DNA of 48,802 nucleotides from Treponema sp. (GTDB lineage: Bacteria; Spirochaetota; Spirochaetia; Treponematales; Breznakiellaceae): NCBI GenBank assembly GCA_009784975.1, contig WQXG01000016.1:1-48802 (forward strand), read 5' to 3'. Position 1 is the stretch's first letter; each line of letters opens with the position of its first letter. Below, in pieces: positions 30,187 through 38,587 of this stretch. The translations under genes were made by a program, and so were the position numbers. The notes under the pieces are model-generated. The model did no database searches, was not told the DNA's origin, and saw nothing but the letters and a program-made list of their open reading frames with translations.

Positions 30187-31842
30187 ATGTTTAGTAAGTA
30201 TCTTCAAAAATTGTTAATATTGGCAATTTGCGCGGTTTTTATTTCATGCGGCGGGAAAAAGGATCGTGAATATCCTGACACAGACCCCACGTATCCTATC
30301 AACATTTCCATTTTTTCAATGGCGAATATGCAGCAGCCTCCGGCAGGCAATAAAATCTATAAATGGATATCTGATAATCTGAATGTTACTTTTACCTGGG
30401 ATATCCTTGTAGGCGATAAAGACCAAAAAATCGGCGTTATGATAGCGGGCGGTGATTATCCCGACCTGCTTCATGTTGACAGTACCAAGTTCTACGAGGC
30501 GGGCGCTCTTATCCCGCTGGATAATTTAATTGAAAGATACGCTCCCCGCCTGAGAGCCCACTATGCTGAGGCATGGGAAAAAATGAAAGAAGAGGACGGG
30601 CGCATTTATACACTTCCTGTATGGGGAGTTGTTTCCGGCAGAGACTACAGCACATGGTACGGCGACTCTGCTTTATGGATTCAAAAAGAAGTTCTTAAAG
30701 AATTCGGGTATCCCAAAATTACTACAATGGACGAATACTTTGATATTCTTATCAGATACAAAGAAAGATATCCAACAATAAATAATATGCCTACAATCGG
30801 GTTTACGATCCTCTCCTATGACTGGCGTTCTTTCTGTCTTATTAACCCGCCCAACTTTCTTGCCGGTTTTCCGAATGACGGAAACGGAACCATCGATCCT
30901 GTAACTCATGAATACAAGGCTTTTTTATATCAGGATATTTCCAAACGATGGTTTAAAAAATTAAATGAAATGAATACTTTGGGTTTAATAGACCGATCAT
31001 GTTTTGTGGATAACTACGATCAATATCTTTCCAAAATCGCTTCCGGCCGTGTGCTTGGTTTCCATGATCAGGCATGGCAGTTTCAGTCCGCCGAATATTC
31101 ATTAACGAATCAGGGGATGCACAACCGCACCTATGCTCCGCTTCCCATTGTCTTTGACGAATCAATCACGCCGCGTTACAGAAACCGCCGCCTACCCAAT
31201 GTCGGGCAGGGAATCGGTATCAGCGTAAAGGCGAAAGATCCTGTACGTATCCTGCGTTTCCTTGAAGCGCAGCTTGCTGATGATGTGCAGAAAGTTATCG
31301 GCTTTTACGGCATATTGGACGAAGATTACCAGCTTGATGAAAACGGACTTCCCTACCGCACACAGCTTCAAAGGGATCAGCAGGCGGATGAAGTTTGGAA
31401 ACTTCACAATCAGGCGCATTTGTGGCGCAGCCATAATCCAAAAAAAGAGGGCACTTTTGAAAACGACTGGCCTACCAACATCAGCGACTTTTATCACGAA
31501 CGGGAAGCTGCGGTGCGCCCGGAAGACAAAGAACTTTGGGCGGCATACGGAGTTACAAGCAATGCAGAATTGATGGATCCTAATCCTCCGCCTAACCCGG
31601 TATGGTTTCCCGCATGGCAGATTAACACTCCCGACAGTTCCGACGCTCAGATTGCATGGAAAAGAGCGGAAGAAGTTTACCGCAGATTCCTGCCGCGGAT
31701 TATCATGTCAAGAACAGGTCAGTTTGACAGGCTTTGGGAAGAATATCTTGAAGAGTTAGGCAAATCAGGGCTTAGTGCTTATGAAAAATTTATGCAGACA
31801 GAAGTAAATAAACGCATTCAAAGATGGAGCCCCAAAAACTAA
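30187..31842 (+). CDS. Sugar-binding lipoprotein of an LplA-type ABC transporter
   Basis: A 551-residue solute-binding lipoprotein with signal peptide and lipobox VFISC (Cys at about residue 20), followed by GGKKDRE. The fold matches large family 1 extracellular binding proteins of the LplA/YtcQ type (KIGVMIAGGDYPDLLHVD, ALIPLDNLIERYAP, GRIYTLPVWG). These partner LplB and LplC permeases and, in xylan degraders, often bind aldouronic or xylo-oligosaccharides. GGAGGGA upstream favours ATG 30187; GTG 30184 is possible. Two permease genes follow with overlaps. Substrate is inferred from the surrounding xylanases and the intracellular GH67. Confidence 0.9.
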   Translation: MFSKYLQKLLILAICAVFISCGGKKDREYPDTDPTYPINISIFSMANMQQPPAGNKIYKWISDNLNVTFTWDILVGDKDQKIGVMIAGGDYPDLLHVDSTKFYEAGALIPLDNLIERYAPRLRAHYAEAWEKMKEEDGRIYTLPVWGVVSGRDYSTWYGDSALWIQKEVLKEFGYPKITTMDEYFDILIRYKERYPTINNMPTIGFTILSYDWRSFCLINPPNFLAGFPNDGNGTIDPVTHEYKAFLYQDISKRWFKKLNEMNTLGLIDRSCFVDNYDQYLSKIASGRVLGFHDQAWQFQSAEYSLTNQGMHNRTYAPLPIVFDESITPRYRNRRLPNVGQGIGISVKAKDPVRILRFLEAQLADDVQKVIGFYGILDEDYQLDENGLPYRTQLQRDQQADEVWKLHNQAHLWRSHNPKKEGTFENDWPTNISDFYHEREAAVRPEDKELWAAYGVTSNAELMDPNPPPNPVWFPAWQINTPDSSDAQIAWKRAEEVYRRFLPRIIMSRTGQFDRLWEEYLEELGKSGLSAYEKFMQTEVNKRIQRWSPKN

Positions 31843-32759
31843 AAATGAAACAAACTTTTTTAACCAGGGTATCAAATGATCGTCAATTGATATTTATGTC
31901 CCTGCCGATAGTGCTGTATGTAGTTCTTTTTTCATACGTCCCCCTTTGGGGCTGGACGATGGCGTTTCAGAACTACAAACCATCGCTTTCTTTTTTATCG
32001 CAGGAATGGGTTGGGTTAAGATGGTTTAAATTTATTTTTTCTGATCCGGGATTTCTGCGTGTTTTAAGAAATACTCTTGCCATGAGTATTATTAATATGA
32101 CGCTTGGTTTTATTACGGCGATTGGTTTTGCGCTCCTCCTTAACGAATTAAAAAGCACAGGATTTAAACGTATTGTTCAAACCATCTCCTATCTGCCGCA
32201 CTTTCTTTCGTGGATAATTGTAACGGGTCTTGTCGCGTCCATGCTCGCCGTAGAAAACGGCGCCATAAACGACCTTCTTGTTTGGCTTAAAATTATCGAT
32301 GAACCTATTTTGTTTTTAAGTGAGCCGAATTATTTCTGGGGTATCGTAGGTTTTACTTACGTCTGGAAAGAAATGGGCTGGAATACAATCATCTATCTTG
32401 CCGCTATCGCCGGCATTAATCCCGACCTTTATGAAGCCGCCGAAATTGACGGCTGCAACAGGTTTAAAAAAATGTGGCATATAACGCTTCCGGGAATTAA
32501 GGCTACCATAATTATTATGCTTATTATGAGCATAGGAAGAATTCTTGATGCGGGTTTTGAAATGCAGTACCTTCTTAGAAACGGGCTTATTGTAGATGTC
32601 GCGGAAACCATCGATATTTATGTTTTAAAATACGGTATTCAAAGTTTTAACTATTCTCTTGCTACTACTGCCGGTATGTTTAAAAATGTGGTAAATGTAA
32701 GCCTTATATTTATCGCCAACTGGATAGCAAGACGCACCGGAGAGGAAAGGCTTATATGA
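31824..32759 (+). CDS. ABC transporter permease, LplB-type
   Basis: An inner-membrane permease of 311 residues with about six membrane segments. The EAA loop that contacts the ATPase is present (EAAEIDGCNRFKKMWHITLP). N-terminal sequence (FSYVPLWGWTMAFQNYKP) is typical of LplB. The listed ATG overlaps the end of the binding-protein gene by 19 bp; ATG 31845, just after that stop, is an alternative start and neither has an ideal Shine-Dalgarno sequence. It overlaps the second permease by 4 bp. No ATPase gene is in the window, so a shared MsmX-like ATPase is expected. Confidence 0.93.
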   Translation: MEPQKLKMKQTFLTRVSNDRQLIFMSLPIVLYVVLFSYVPLWGWTMAFQNYKPSLSFLSQEWVGLRWFKFIFSDPGFLRVLRNTLAMSIINMTLGFITAIGFALLLNELKSTGFKRIVQTISYLPHFLSWIIVTGLVASMLAVENGAINDLLVWLKIIDEPILFLSEPNYFWGIVGFTYVWKEMGWNTIIYLAAIAGINPDLYEAAEIDGCNRFKKMWHITLPGIKATIIIMLIMSIGRILDAGFEMQYLLRNGLIVDVAETIDIYVLKYGIQSFNYSLATTAGMFKNVVNVSLIFIANWIARRTGEERLI

Positions 32760-33667
32760 CGTATTTAACCAAATCCAGAATAGAAAAATATATTTTTAAC
32801 ACTTTTAATATTACTCTGATGCTGTTTGTAATGTTCGCAACCTTTTATCCTTTCTGGAATACAATCGCTGTTTCTTTTAATTCCGCCGCGGATACCACAA
32901 GGGGCGGCATCACTTTCTGGCCTCGTTCTTTTACTTTGCAGAATTACCGCGCTGTTTTTTCTACGGGCACCATCTACAATGCTTTTTTTATCTCGGTAGC
33001 GCGCACTGTTATTCAGACTATTTCCGGCGTATTTTTAACAAGTATGCTCGCTTACGCATTAAGCAGAAAAACTTTTATATTCAGAAAACCTTTTACCATA
33101 ATTTTAATTTTATCCATGTATGTTAACGCGGGTCTTATTCCAAATTATTTTCTTATCAGGTCTTTGGGCATGATTAATACTTTTTGGGTTTATATTATTC
33201 CCGGTATGATCAGCGCTTTTAATTTTATTGTCGTAAGAACTTATATATCTAATCTTCCGGAAAGTGTTATTGAATCGGCGAGGATAGACGGCTGCGGGGA
33301 TTTTATTATTTTTATACGGATTATTCTTCCCATGTGTCTTCCTGTCCTTGCTACTATCGCGCTTTTTATCGCGGTTGGTTCATGGAATTCATGGTTTGAT
33401 ACCATGCTGTATACTTCCGGCAGAGCGCATCTGCATACGCTTCAATATAAATTGATGGAATATCTGCAATCAAGTCAGTCGCAGGCTATGAGCGCGGCGC
33501 AAATCGGCTCTATGGGGATGGCGCAGGATATTTCCGCGAGTATTGTAACTCCTGTAAGTATCAGAGCGGCTATTACTGTTGTGGCGGCGCTTCCGATACT
33601 TTTGGTTTATCCTTTTTTGCAGAGATATTTTGTTAAGGGGATTAGTGTTGGTAGTATTAAGGAGTGA
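32756..33667 (+). CDS. ABC transporter permease, LplC-type
   Basis: The second inner-membrane permease of the importer, 303 residues, with about six membrane segments and the EAA-like loop ESARIDGCGDFIIFIRIILP. NSAADTTRGGITFWPRSFTL and the C-terminal PFLQRYFVKGISVGSIKE are typical of LplC/CarbH-type permeases. The start overlaps the LplB stop by 4 bp (ATGA). The stop is followed at once by a family A repeat, so the transporter unit probably ends here and the next xylanase has its own ribosome binding site 100 bp on. Confidence 0.93.
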   Translation: MTYLTKSRIEKYIFNTFNITLMLFVMFATFYPFWNTIAVSFNSAADTTRGGITFWPRSFTLQNYRAVFSTGTIYNAFFISVARTVIQTISGVFLTSMLAYALSRKTFIFRKPFTIILILSMYVNAGLIPNYFLIRSLGMINTFWVYIIPGMISAFNFIVVRTYISNLPESVIESARIDGCGDFIIFIRIILPMCLPVLATIALFIAVGSWNSWFDTMLYTSGRAHLHTLQYKLMEYLQSSQSQAMSAAQIGSMGMAQDISASIVTPVSIRAAITVVAALPILLVYPFLQRYFVKGISVGSIKE

Positions 33668-33710
33668 GCAAAGAGCAAAGAACAAAGAGCAAAGAGCAGT
33701 GAGCAGTGAG
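33664..33710. repeat. Family A repeat (AAAGAGCAAAGAAC type)
   Basis: Tandem short units (GAGCAAAGAGCAAAGAACAA, then GAGCAGTGAGCAGTGAG) start at the stop codon of the permease gene. The same family occurs at 41738-41824 (same strand), 41855-41999 (inverted) and 45108-45160. Confidence 0.85.
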
Positions 33711-33771
33711 TAAAGGGGAGAGGAAGAGGGATTAGTTTGAAAAAGGGAAATATTATTTTTGGAGAGTGTAT

Positions 33772-35406
33772 ATGAAGAGGATGAGTTTATTTGTTTTGTT
33801 TTTGTTTTTTACGGGTTTTTTGTTTGGGCAGAGTTTTAATCATGTTACTGTGATTGATACCAGTTTTGATAATGGGTCTCTTGGGGGGTGGGGGCCGAGA
33901 GGTTCTGTGCAGCAGGGGCTGGAAAGGGTTGAGCTGGATACTTCTGTGAAACGTTCCGGCGCGGCTTCTATGCGTATCTCCAACCGTACCAAAACATGGC
34001 AAGGTCCTGTTCATAAGCTTACAGACAATGCTGTCGCCGGTGATGTTTACAGTATGTCCGCGTGGATTTATTATAACGAAGGTCCCGCTATGAGTCCTTT
34101 TGTTTTAAGCGTACAAAGATCTTTTAAAGATACGTCCAAGGCTCACGCATATCAGAATATTACATCCTTTCAGGTTAGAAGGGGCGAATGGACGGAAATT
34201 AAAACAGAATATACTGTAGGAGCGGATCCTACTCAGGCGTCTATCTGGGTTTATTTTGAACTTCCGTTTAAAGAAGATCATCTTGTTACTCCCAATGACA
34301 GAATTACTTTCTGGATGGACGATATAAAATTTATAAAACTTGATCCTGCTTCCCGTCCTAAAGCGGAATTGAATATTCCAAACCTTGCGGACATTTGGGC
34401 TCCGCATTTTGATATCGGCACTGCCGTTACAAGAGATGAAGTTGATTTTTCTTCGCCAACCGCGCAAATTTTAATGAAACATTTTACTGTTCTTGTCGCG
34501 GGTAATGAACAAAAAATGGAAAGTATCCAGCCAGAGGAAGGCAAGTTTGACTGGGCTCCCGCGGATGCCATTATCAACTTTGGTGAAATGACGGGAATGC
34601 GGTTTCGCTGGCACACCCTTGTCTGGCATACTCAAAATCCCGCATGGCTTTTTCAGGAAAGCGCGAACTCTACACGCACTGTCTCCAGAAATGTTTTAAA
34701 TCAAAGGCTTAGAACTTATATCCAAACCGTTATGCGACGTTACAGGGGCAGGGTTGAATCCTATGATGTTGTTAATGAAGTGCTTTCCGACCGCTCCGGT
34801 CTGCGTACCGGCGCCGAAGGTTCCAGATGGCACGAGATCCTCGGTCCTGAATATATCGATAACGCTTTCCGCTGGGCAAAGGAAGCAGACCCTACAGCGC
34901 AGCTTGTAATTAACGATTACAATCTTGAAAGCGATACGCGAAAAAGGCAGGAAATGTTTAATCTTGTTAAAGGTATGAAAGAACGAGGTGTGCCTGTTGA
35001 CGCTATCGGTATTCAGATGCATATCAATATTAGAACGCCGTCTGTGCAGCAGATCCGCGAAACTATCGAATTGTTCGCGTCTTTGGGCGTTAAGGTAATG
35101 GTAACAGAACTTGATATTTCTATTTACACAAGCGACACAGAGCCGATAAAAAACGTCACCCCTGCTTTGCTTCTGGAACAGGCTCAGCGTTATAAAGATA
35201 TTTTCGCCATGCTGCGCGAACAGTCGCAGAAAGGCAACCTTGCAGACATGGTAGTTATTTGGGGTACTACGGATCATACCAGCTGGAAAAATGATTTTCC
35301 GGTACGCGGCAGGACGGATGCTCCTCTTTTATTTGACGGCAGGTATCAGTCTAAACCTGCATTCTGGGCACTTGTGCAGCCAACCAGAGTACAGGGGCTG
35401 AGGTAG
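33772..35406 (+). CDS. GH10 endo-xylanase with N-terminal CBM
   Basis: A secreted xylanase of 544 residues: signal peptide (MKRMSLFVLFLFFTGFLFG), a CBM4/9/22-like module (about 24-190, with FDNGSLGGWGPRG and MRISNRTKTWQGP), then GH10 (about 198-540) with acid/base E336 (DVVNEV) and nucleophile E446 (VTELDIS). The -2 subsite motif is GNEQK (244-248) in place of ENxMK, as in the large xylanase upstream. GGAGAG (33761-33766) supports ATG 33772 over GTG 33766. It has no lipobox, so it is likely periplasmic or exported. Its CBM-GH10 part resembles that of the 1035-residue enzyme, suggesting an old duplication. Confidence 0.95.
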   Translation: MKRMSLFVLFLFFTGFLFGQSFNHVTVIDTSFDNGSLGGWGPRGSVQQGLERVELDTSVKRSGAASMRISNRTKTWQGPVHKLTDNAVAGDVYSMSAWIYYNEGPAMSPFVLSVQRSFKDTSKAHAYQNITSFQVRRGEWTEIKTEYTVGADPTQASIWVYFELPFKEDHLVTPNDRITFWMDDIKFIKLDPASRPKAELNIPNLADIWAPHFDIGTAVTRDEVDFSSPTAQILMKHFTVLVAGNEQKMESIQPEEGKFDWAPADAIINFGEMTGMRFRWHTLVWHTQNPAWLFQESANSTRTVSRNVLNQRLRTYIQTVMRRYRGRVESYDVVNEVLSDRSGLRTGAEGSRWHEILGPEYIDNAFRWAKEADPTAQLVINDYNLESDTRKRQEMFNLVKGMKERGVPVDAIGIQMHINIRTPSVQQIRETIELFASLGVKVMVTELDISIYTSDTEPIKNVTPALLLEQAQRYKDIFAMLREQSQKGNLADMVVIWGTTDHTSWKNDFPVRGRTDAPLLFDGRYQSKPAFWALVQPTRVQGLR

Positions 35407-35413
35407 GGTTATT

Positions 35414-36658
35414 TTGGGGAAGTTTTTTTACCACGAACCACACGAACGGACACGAACGGGGGGGGTTAGCAAAAGATCTCTTTCCTTAACTCTTCCTCCG
35501 TGTCCTCTGTGTCTTTGTGCCTCTGTGAGGGTCTTAGCCATATTTCTTTGTTTTATTCTTTTTTCTTGTGATTTTACTTTTGGGAATTCTGAGAAGACTT
35601 ATAGCGGGGATGATACTTGGCAGACTGCGGCTCCTTTGCATTTGATTTATCAGAATTATTTTCCGATTGGGAATATTATTTCTCCTAATGATCTTTCTAA
35701 TACTACGCGTATGAATCTTTTAAAACGGCATTTTAACGCGCTTACTGCGGAAAACCACATGAAGCCAGAAAGTATTGCGCCCACTTCACGGCCGGCGGGC
35801 AGTACTTGGAATTATCGTTTTGCTAATGCGGATACTATTGTTAATGCGGCAATTGCTGCCGGAATGGAAATGCATGGGCATACTTTGGTTTGGCATTCTC
35901 AGACTCCAAGATGGCTGACAGGGAACGGTCAAATTGATCTTGGCAGAGATGAAACTTTGGCGAATATGGAAAAATATGTAACTGATGTTGCTACTCATTT
36001 TAAAGATAGGTTGACTACTTGGGATGTTGCAAACGAAGTATTCAGGGACGGGTTATCCAATGTTACATCATCCACGGACTGGAAAACCTGCCTGCGCTAT
36101 GATGATAATCCATGGAACAGAATTATCGGGCCTGAATATATTGAAATTGCTTTTCTTAAGGCGCGGGAAGCAGACCCTGCCGTGAAACTTTATTACAATG
36201 ACTATAATCTGAATAACGCGAATAAAGCTCAGGCTGTTTTTAACATGGTAAGAGATATTAATAACCGGTTTCCTAATGTTGGGGGCAGGCCTTTAATCGA
36301 TGGTATCGGGATGCAGTCTCATCATCATATCCGTACTTCTTCTGATTCGGTTGAAACTTCGATTGTTTTGTTTGCTTCTCTGGGAGTTGAGATCGCGATT
36401 ACAGAACTTGATATTCAGGCTGTCGGAACTTTCGGTAACCCTCCTACTACTTATGCCTGGAATGATGATACGGCGCAAATTCAGGCAAGGCTTTACGCCG
36501 CGCTTTTTAAAATATTTAAAAGACATTCTTCTGTAATTACAAGGGTAACATTCTGGGGGCTGGATGATACAACAAGCTGGAGAAATTCATCTCGCCCTAC
36601 TCTTTTAAACGGTAATTTAACTTTAAAACCGGCGTTTTACGCTGTTTCAGAACCATAA
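35414..36658 (+). CDS. GH10 endo-xylanase, lipoprotein, with repeat-derived N-terminus
   Basis: A single-domain GH10 xylanase (about 70-414) with acid/base E208 (DVANEV), nucleophile E331 (TELDIQ) and the ordinary ENHMK -2 motif. A lipobox FILFSC (Cys52 from the TTG start) suggests a lipoprotein. The frame from TTG 35414 begins with a translated family B repeat (residues about 6-16, YHEPHERTRTG) and a translated family C repeat (residues about 24-42, which enter the hydrophobic core). GTG 35527, inside the family C repeat, would give a short signal (MRVLAIFLCFILFSC) and is the main alternative start; neither has a good Shine-Dalgarno sequence. The catalytic part is secure, the start is not. 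Confidence 0.88.
   Translation: MGKFFYHEPHERTRTGGVSKRSLSLTLPPCPLCLCASVRVLAIFLCFILFSCDFTFGNSEKTYSGDDTWQTAAPLHLIYQNYFPIGNIISPNDLSNTTRMNLLKRHFNALTAENHMKPESIAPTSRPAGSTWNYRFANADTIVNAAIAAGMEMHGHTLVWHSQTPRWLTGNGQIDLGRDETLANMEKYVTDVATHFKDRLTTWDVANEVFRDGLSNVTSSTDWKTCLRYDDNPWNRIIGPEYIEIAFLKAREADPAVKLYYNDYNLNNANKAQAVFNMVRDINNRFPNVGGRPLIDGIGMQSHHHIRTSSDSVETSIVLFASLGVEIAITELDIQAVGTFGNPPTTYAWNDDTAQIQARLYAALFKIFKRHSSVITRVTFWGLDDTTSWRNSSRPTLLNGNLTLKPAFYAVSEP
35429..35460. repeat. Family B repeat
   Basis: ACCACGAACCACACGAACGG followed by ACACGAACG. It lies inside the possible 5' coding region of the third xylanase, in frame. Confidence 0.8.
35482..35540. repeat. Family C repeat
   Basis: CTTCCTCCGTGTCCTCTGTG, then TCTTTGTGCCTCTGTGAGG. 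It supplies part of the predicted signal peptide of the third xylanase. Confidence 0.75.
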
Positions 36659-36675
36659 TTTTTAGGAGGATTCTT

Positions 36676-38334
36676 ATGAGAATCATTGTTTGTGTTATTT
36701 TATTTTTTGCTTTAGGCTTTTCGGCTTTTGCGCAGGTTCAAACTGTTGATGAGATTATTACACCTACGCCTCAGTTTCAGGATCACGGCGGGATTACTCC
36801 ATGGTTCTGGATCGGCGTGCAAACGGTTTTCGGCGCAGGTTATAACCTTGAAACCACAGCAGGCGGTTTTAGAAATTACGGCGGCGATAATCATACTTAC
36901 GCTTCTTTTAATCTTGCTTTTGTTGACAGCCATTATCAGACTCCTAAATTTTATCAGGTTCCAAGAGAACTTGATCCCCATGCGTGGACAGGTCATTTTG
37001 TTCTGTTAAACTTTACTTCCCGCCTTAACAGCTGGAACGCGGGTAATACTGTTGTAATGGAAAATAACGCTCCCGCATGGCTTGCGGAAATTACCGGCAA
37101 AGGTTTTCGCATTGGATTTTTTACACAGGCGGGAATGCTGATCGGCGGCGTTGATGATCCCAATCGTACTGAACAGTCCAGCTCAAATCCTATAACCAGG
37201 ATTACAGGCGGTAACATGGTTATCAATTTGCAGGAAAATCAGCTAGGGACACTTTTTTATGAAAGATCAAACGATCCGTTTACTTCTACTACATATTCAA
37301 CTTCGTCAGCATCTGAGGGCGGCTTGTTGTATGTTGGTTATGATATGAAGGATGTTTTTAGCACGTATCTTACGATGTTATCTCAGGGCAACGTTAACTC
37401 CGATGTTACAAATGACGCTAACAGAGGTTTCGCGGGCGTTATCGACTTTAACGTGACTCCTTTTGGTTTATATGCAGATGATCAAAAACCTTTTGTATTG
37501 GATATTAGCGGCAACTTTATCGCAGGTTTTAACTGGAAAGGTATGCCCGCTTCTTTTAATGAAAGTATGGGTTTTGGTTTAAGGACTACAGCCGAGATCT
37601 GGATAAAAGATAATTTTACTTTGGCTCCCGTTCTCGCGTTTGACGGTAAACTCAATGCCAACAATGAATTCCGCGCGAAGTTCGGCGCCGGTTTAACTTT
37701 CCGCTTTAGCGGTATGCGCTGGTTAAGCGACGAGTGGGGTGATCTTTTCCGCGTTGACAGAAACGCGGGTAACTTCGCGAATCATCGTTATGAAAACAAT
37801 AAAATCTTAAAGTTCGCTCATGCTCAATTTTATATGGCTACCGCTCCCAAGTCTAACGGTGAAACAGATTTGAATATGTTCTTCCGCGTGGAAGAACCTG
37901 ACGGCAATGCCGGTTTCCATGACAAGCTGGGTTTTATGGCGGAACTTCGTCTTTATAACATGGCAGAAAAACAAAACTCTTTTAGCTGGGCTGCGCAAGG
38001 CAGGGTTTCTTATGATTTTAATGTTAAACATTATTTAATTACGCCTTATTTGCGCGCGTACCTTGATTCTAACGCTGTTTTTAAATTACGTATCGGCGCT
38101 TACGCTAACTTTATTCCTTATACCGGTTTTGAAATTGCCTATACTTCGGCTAATCTTAACAGGGGCGCAACGGGTCCTATCAATAATCATATGACGACTA
38201 ATCCTTCGTACAGATCCAACTTTGACGCAGGACGTCTTGAATTGATGGTCATTTTAAAATCTGATGATATTCGTCCTCAAATGCCTAAGCGTATGAGTGA
38301 TTGGAATTATCCTTCGGCTATTCAGGATTTTTAG
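36676..38334 (+). CDS. Predicted outer-membrane beta-barrel, possible oligosaccharide porin
   Basis: The product has 552 residues with a signal peptide (MRIIVCVILFFALGFSAFAQ) and a long barrel-like body rich in alternating Tyr, Phe and polar residues (for example AYLDSNAVFKLRIGAYANF). The start has an excellent AGGAGG 7 nt upstream. It is 17 bp after the third xylanase and ends the plus-strand xylan cluster, so it may carry xylo-oligosaccharides over the outer membrane to the binding protein; this role is inferred from position. No named porin family is recognised. Confidence 0.7.
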   Translation: MRIIVCVILFFALGFSAFAQVQTVDEIITPTPQFQDHGGITPWFWIGVQTVFGAGYNLETTAGGFRNYGGDNHTYASFNLAFVDSHYQTPKFYQVPRELDPHAWTGHFVLLNFTSRLNSWNAGNTVVMENNAPAWLAEITGKGFRIGFFTQAGMLIGGVDDPNRTEQSSSNPITRITGGNMVINLQENQLGTLFYERSNDPFTSTTYSTSSASEGGLLYVGYDMKDVFSTYLTMLSQGNVNSDVTNDANRGFAGVIDFNVTPFGLYADDQKPFVLDISGNFIAGFNWKGMPASFNESMGFGLRTTAEIWIKDNFTLAPVLAFDGKLNANNEFRAKFGAGLTFRFSGMRWLSDEWGDLFRVDRNAGNFANHRYENNKILKFAHAQFYMATAPKSNGETDLNMFFRVEEPDGNAGFHDKLGFMAELRLYNMAEKQNSFSWAAQGRVSYDFNVKHYLITPYLRAYLDSNAVFKLRIGAYANFIPYTGFEIAYTSANLNRGATGPINNHMTTNPSYRSNFDAGRLELMVILKSDDIRPQMPKRMSDWNYPSAIQDF

Positions 38335-38587
38335 GGGGGAGAGTTAGTAAGGACTCACGCAGAGGCGCGGAGGCGCGGAGGACGCGGGGGAAGAGTTTGG
38401 GGTGGTAGCTGCTACCGTTTGGGAAAATTGTTAGCTGCTAACCTGTGTATCAAAAAAACATCGAGGCAATTTTCAGAACATGGAATATTCCGCCGCCAGA
38501 TATGGTGCAAAAGAAAACTTAGGGTACTGCATCTGGTAGAGGCGAGCTCAGGTGACTATCACCTTTTCATTGTTCCCTGCTCCCCAC
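38335..38587. repeat. Gene-free gap with family C and D repeats
   Basis: Family C copies (GCAGAGGCGCGGAGGCGCGG) lie at 38345-38394. Family D copies follow: GGTAGCTGCTACC at 38404-38416 and GTTAGCTGCTAAC at 38430-38442. A degenerate family A-like stretch (TTCATTGTTCCCTGCTCCCC) is at 38566-38585. The 38443-38560 part shows no convincing gene. Confidence 0.7.

Noticed and set aside
30187..33667. Transporter broken because no ATPase gene is present
   Set aside because: LplABC-type importers commonly use a shared ATPase encoded elsewhere; all three genes look intact.
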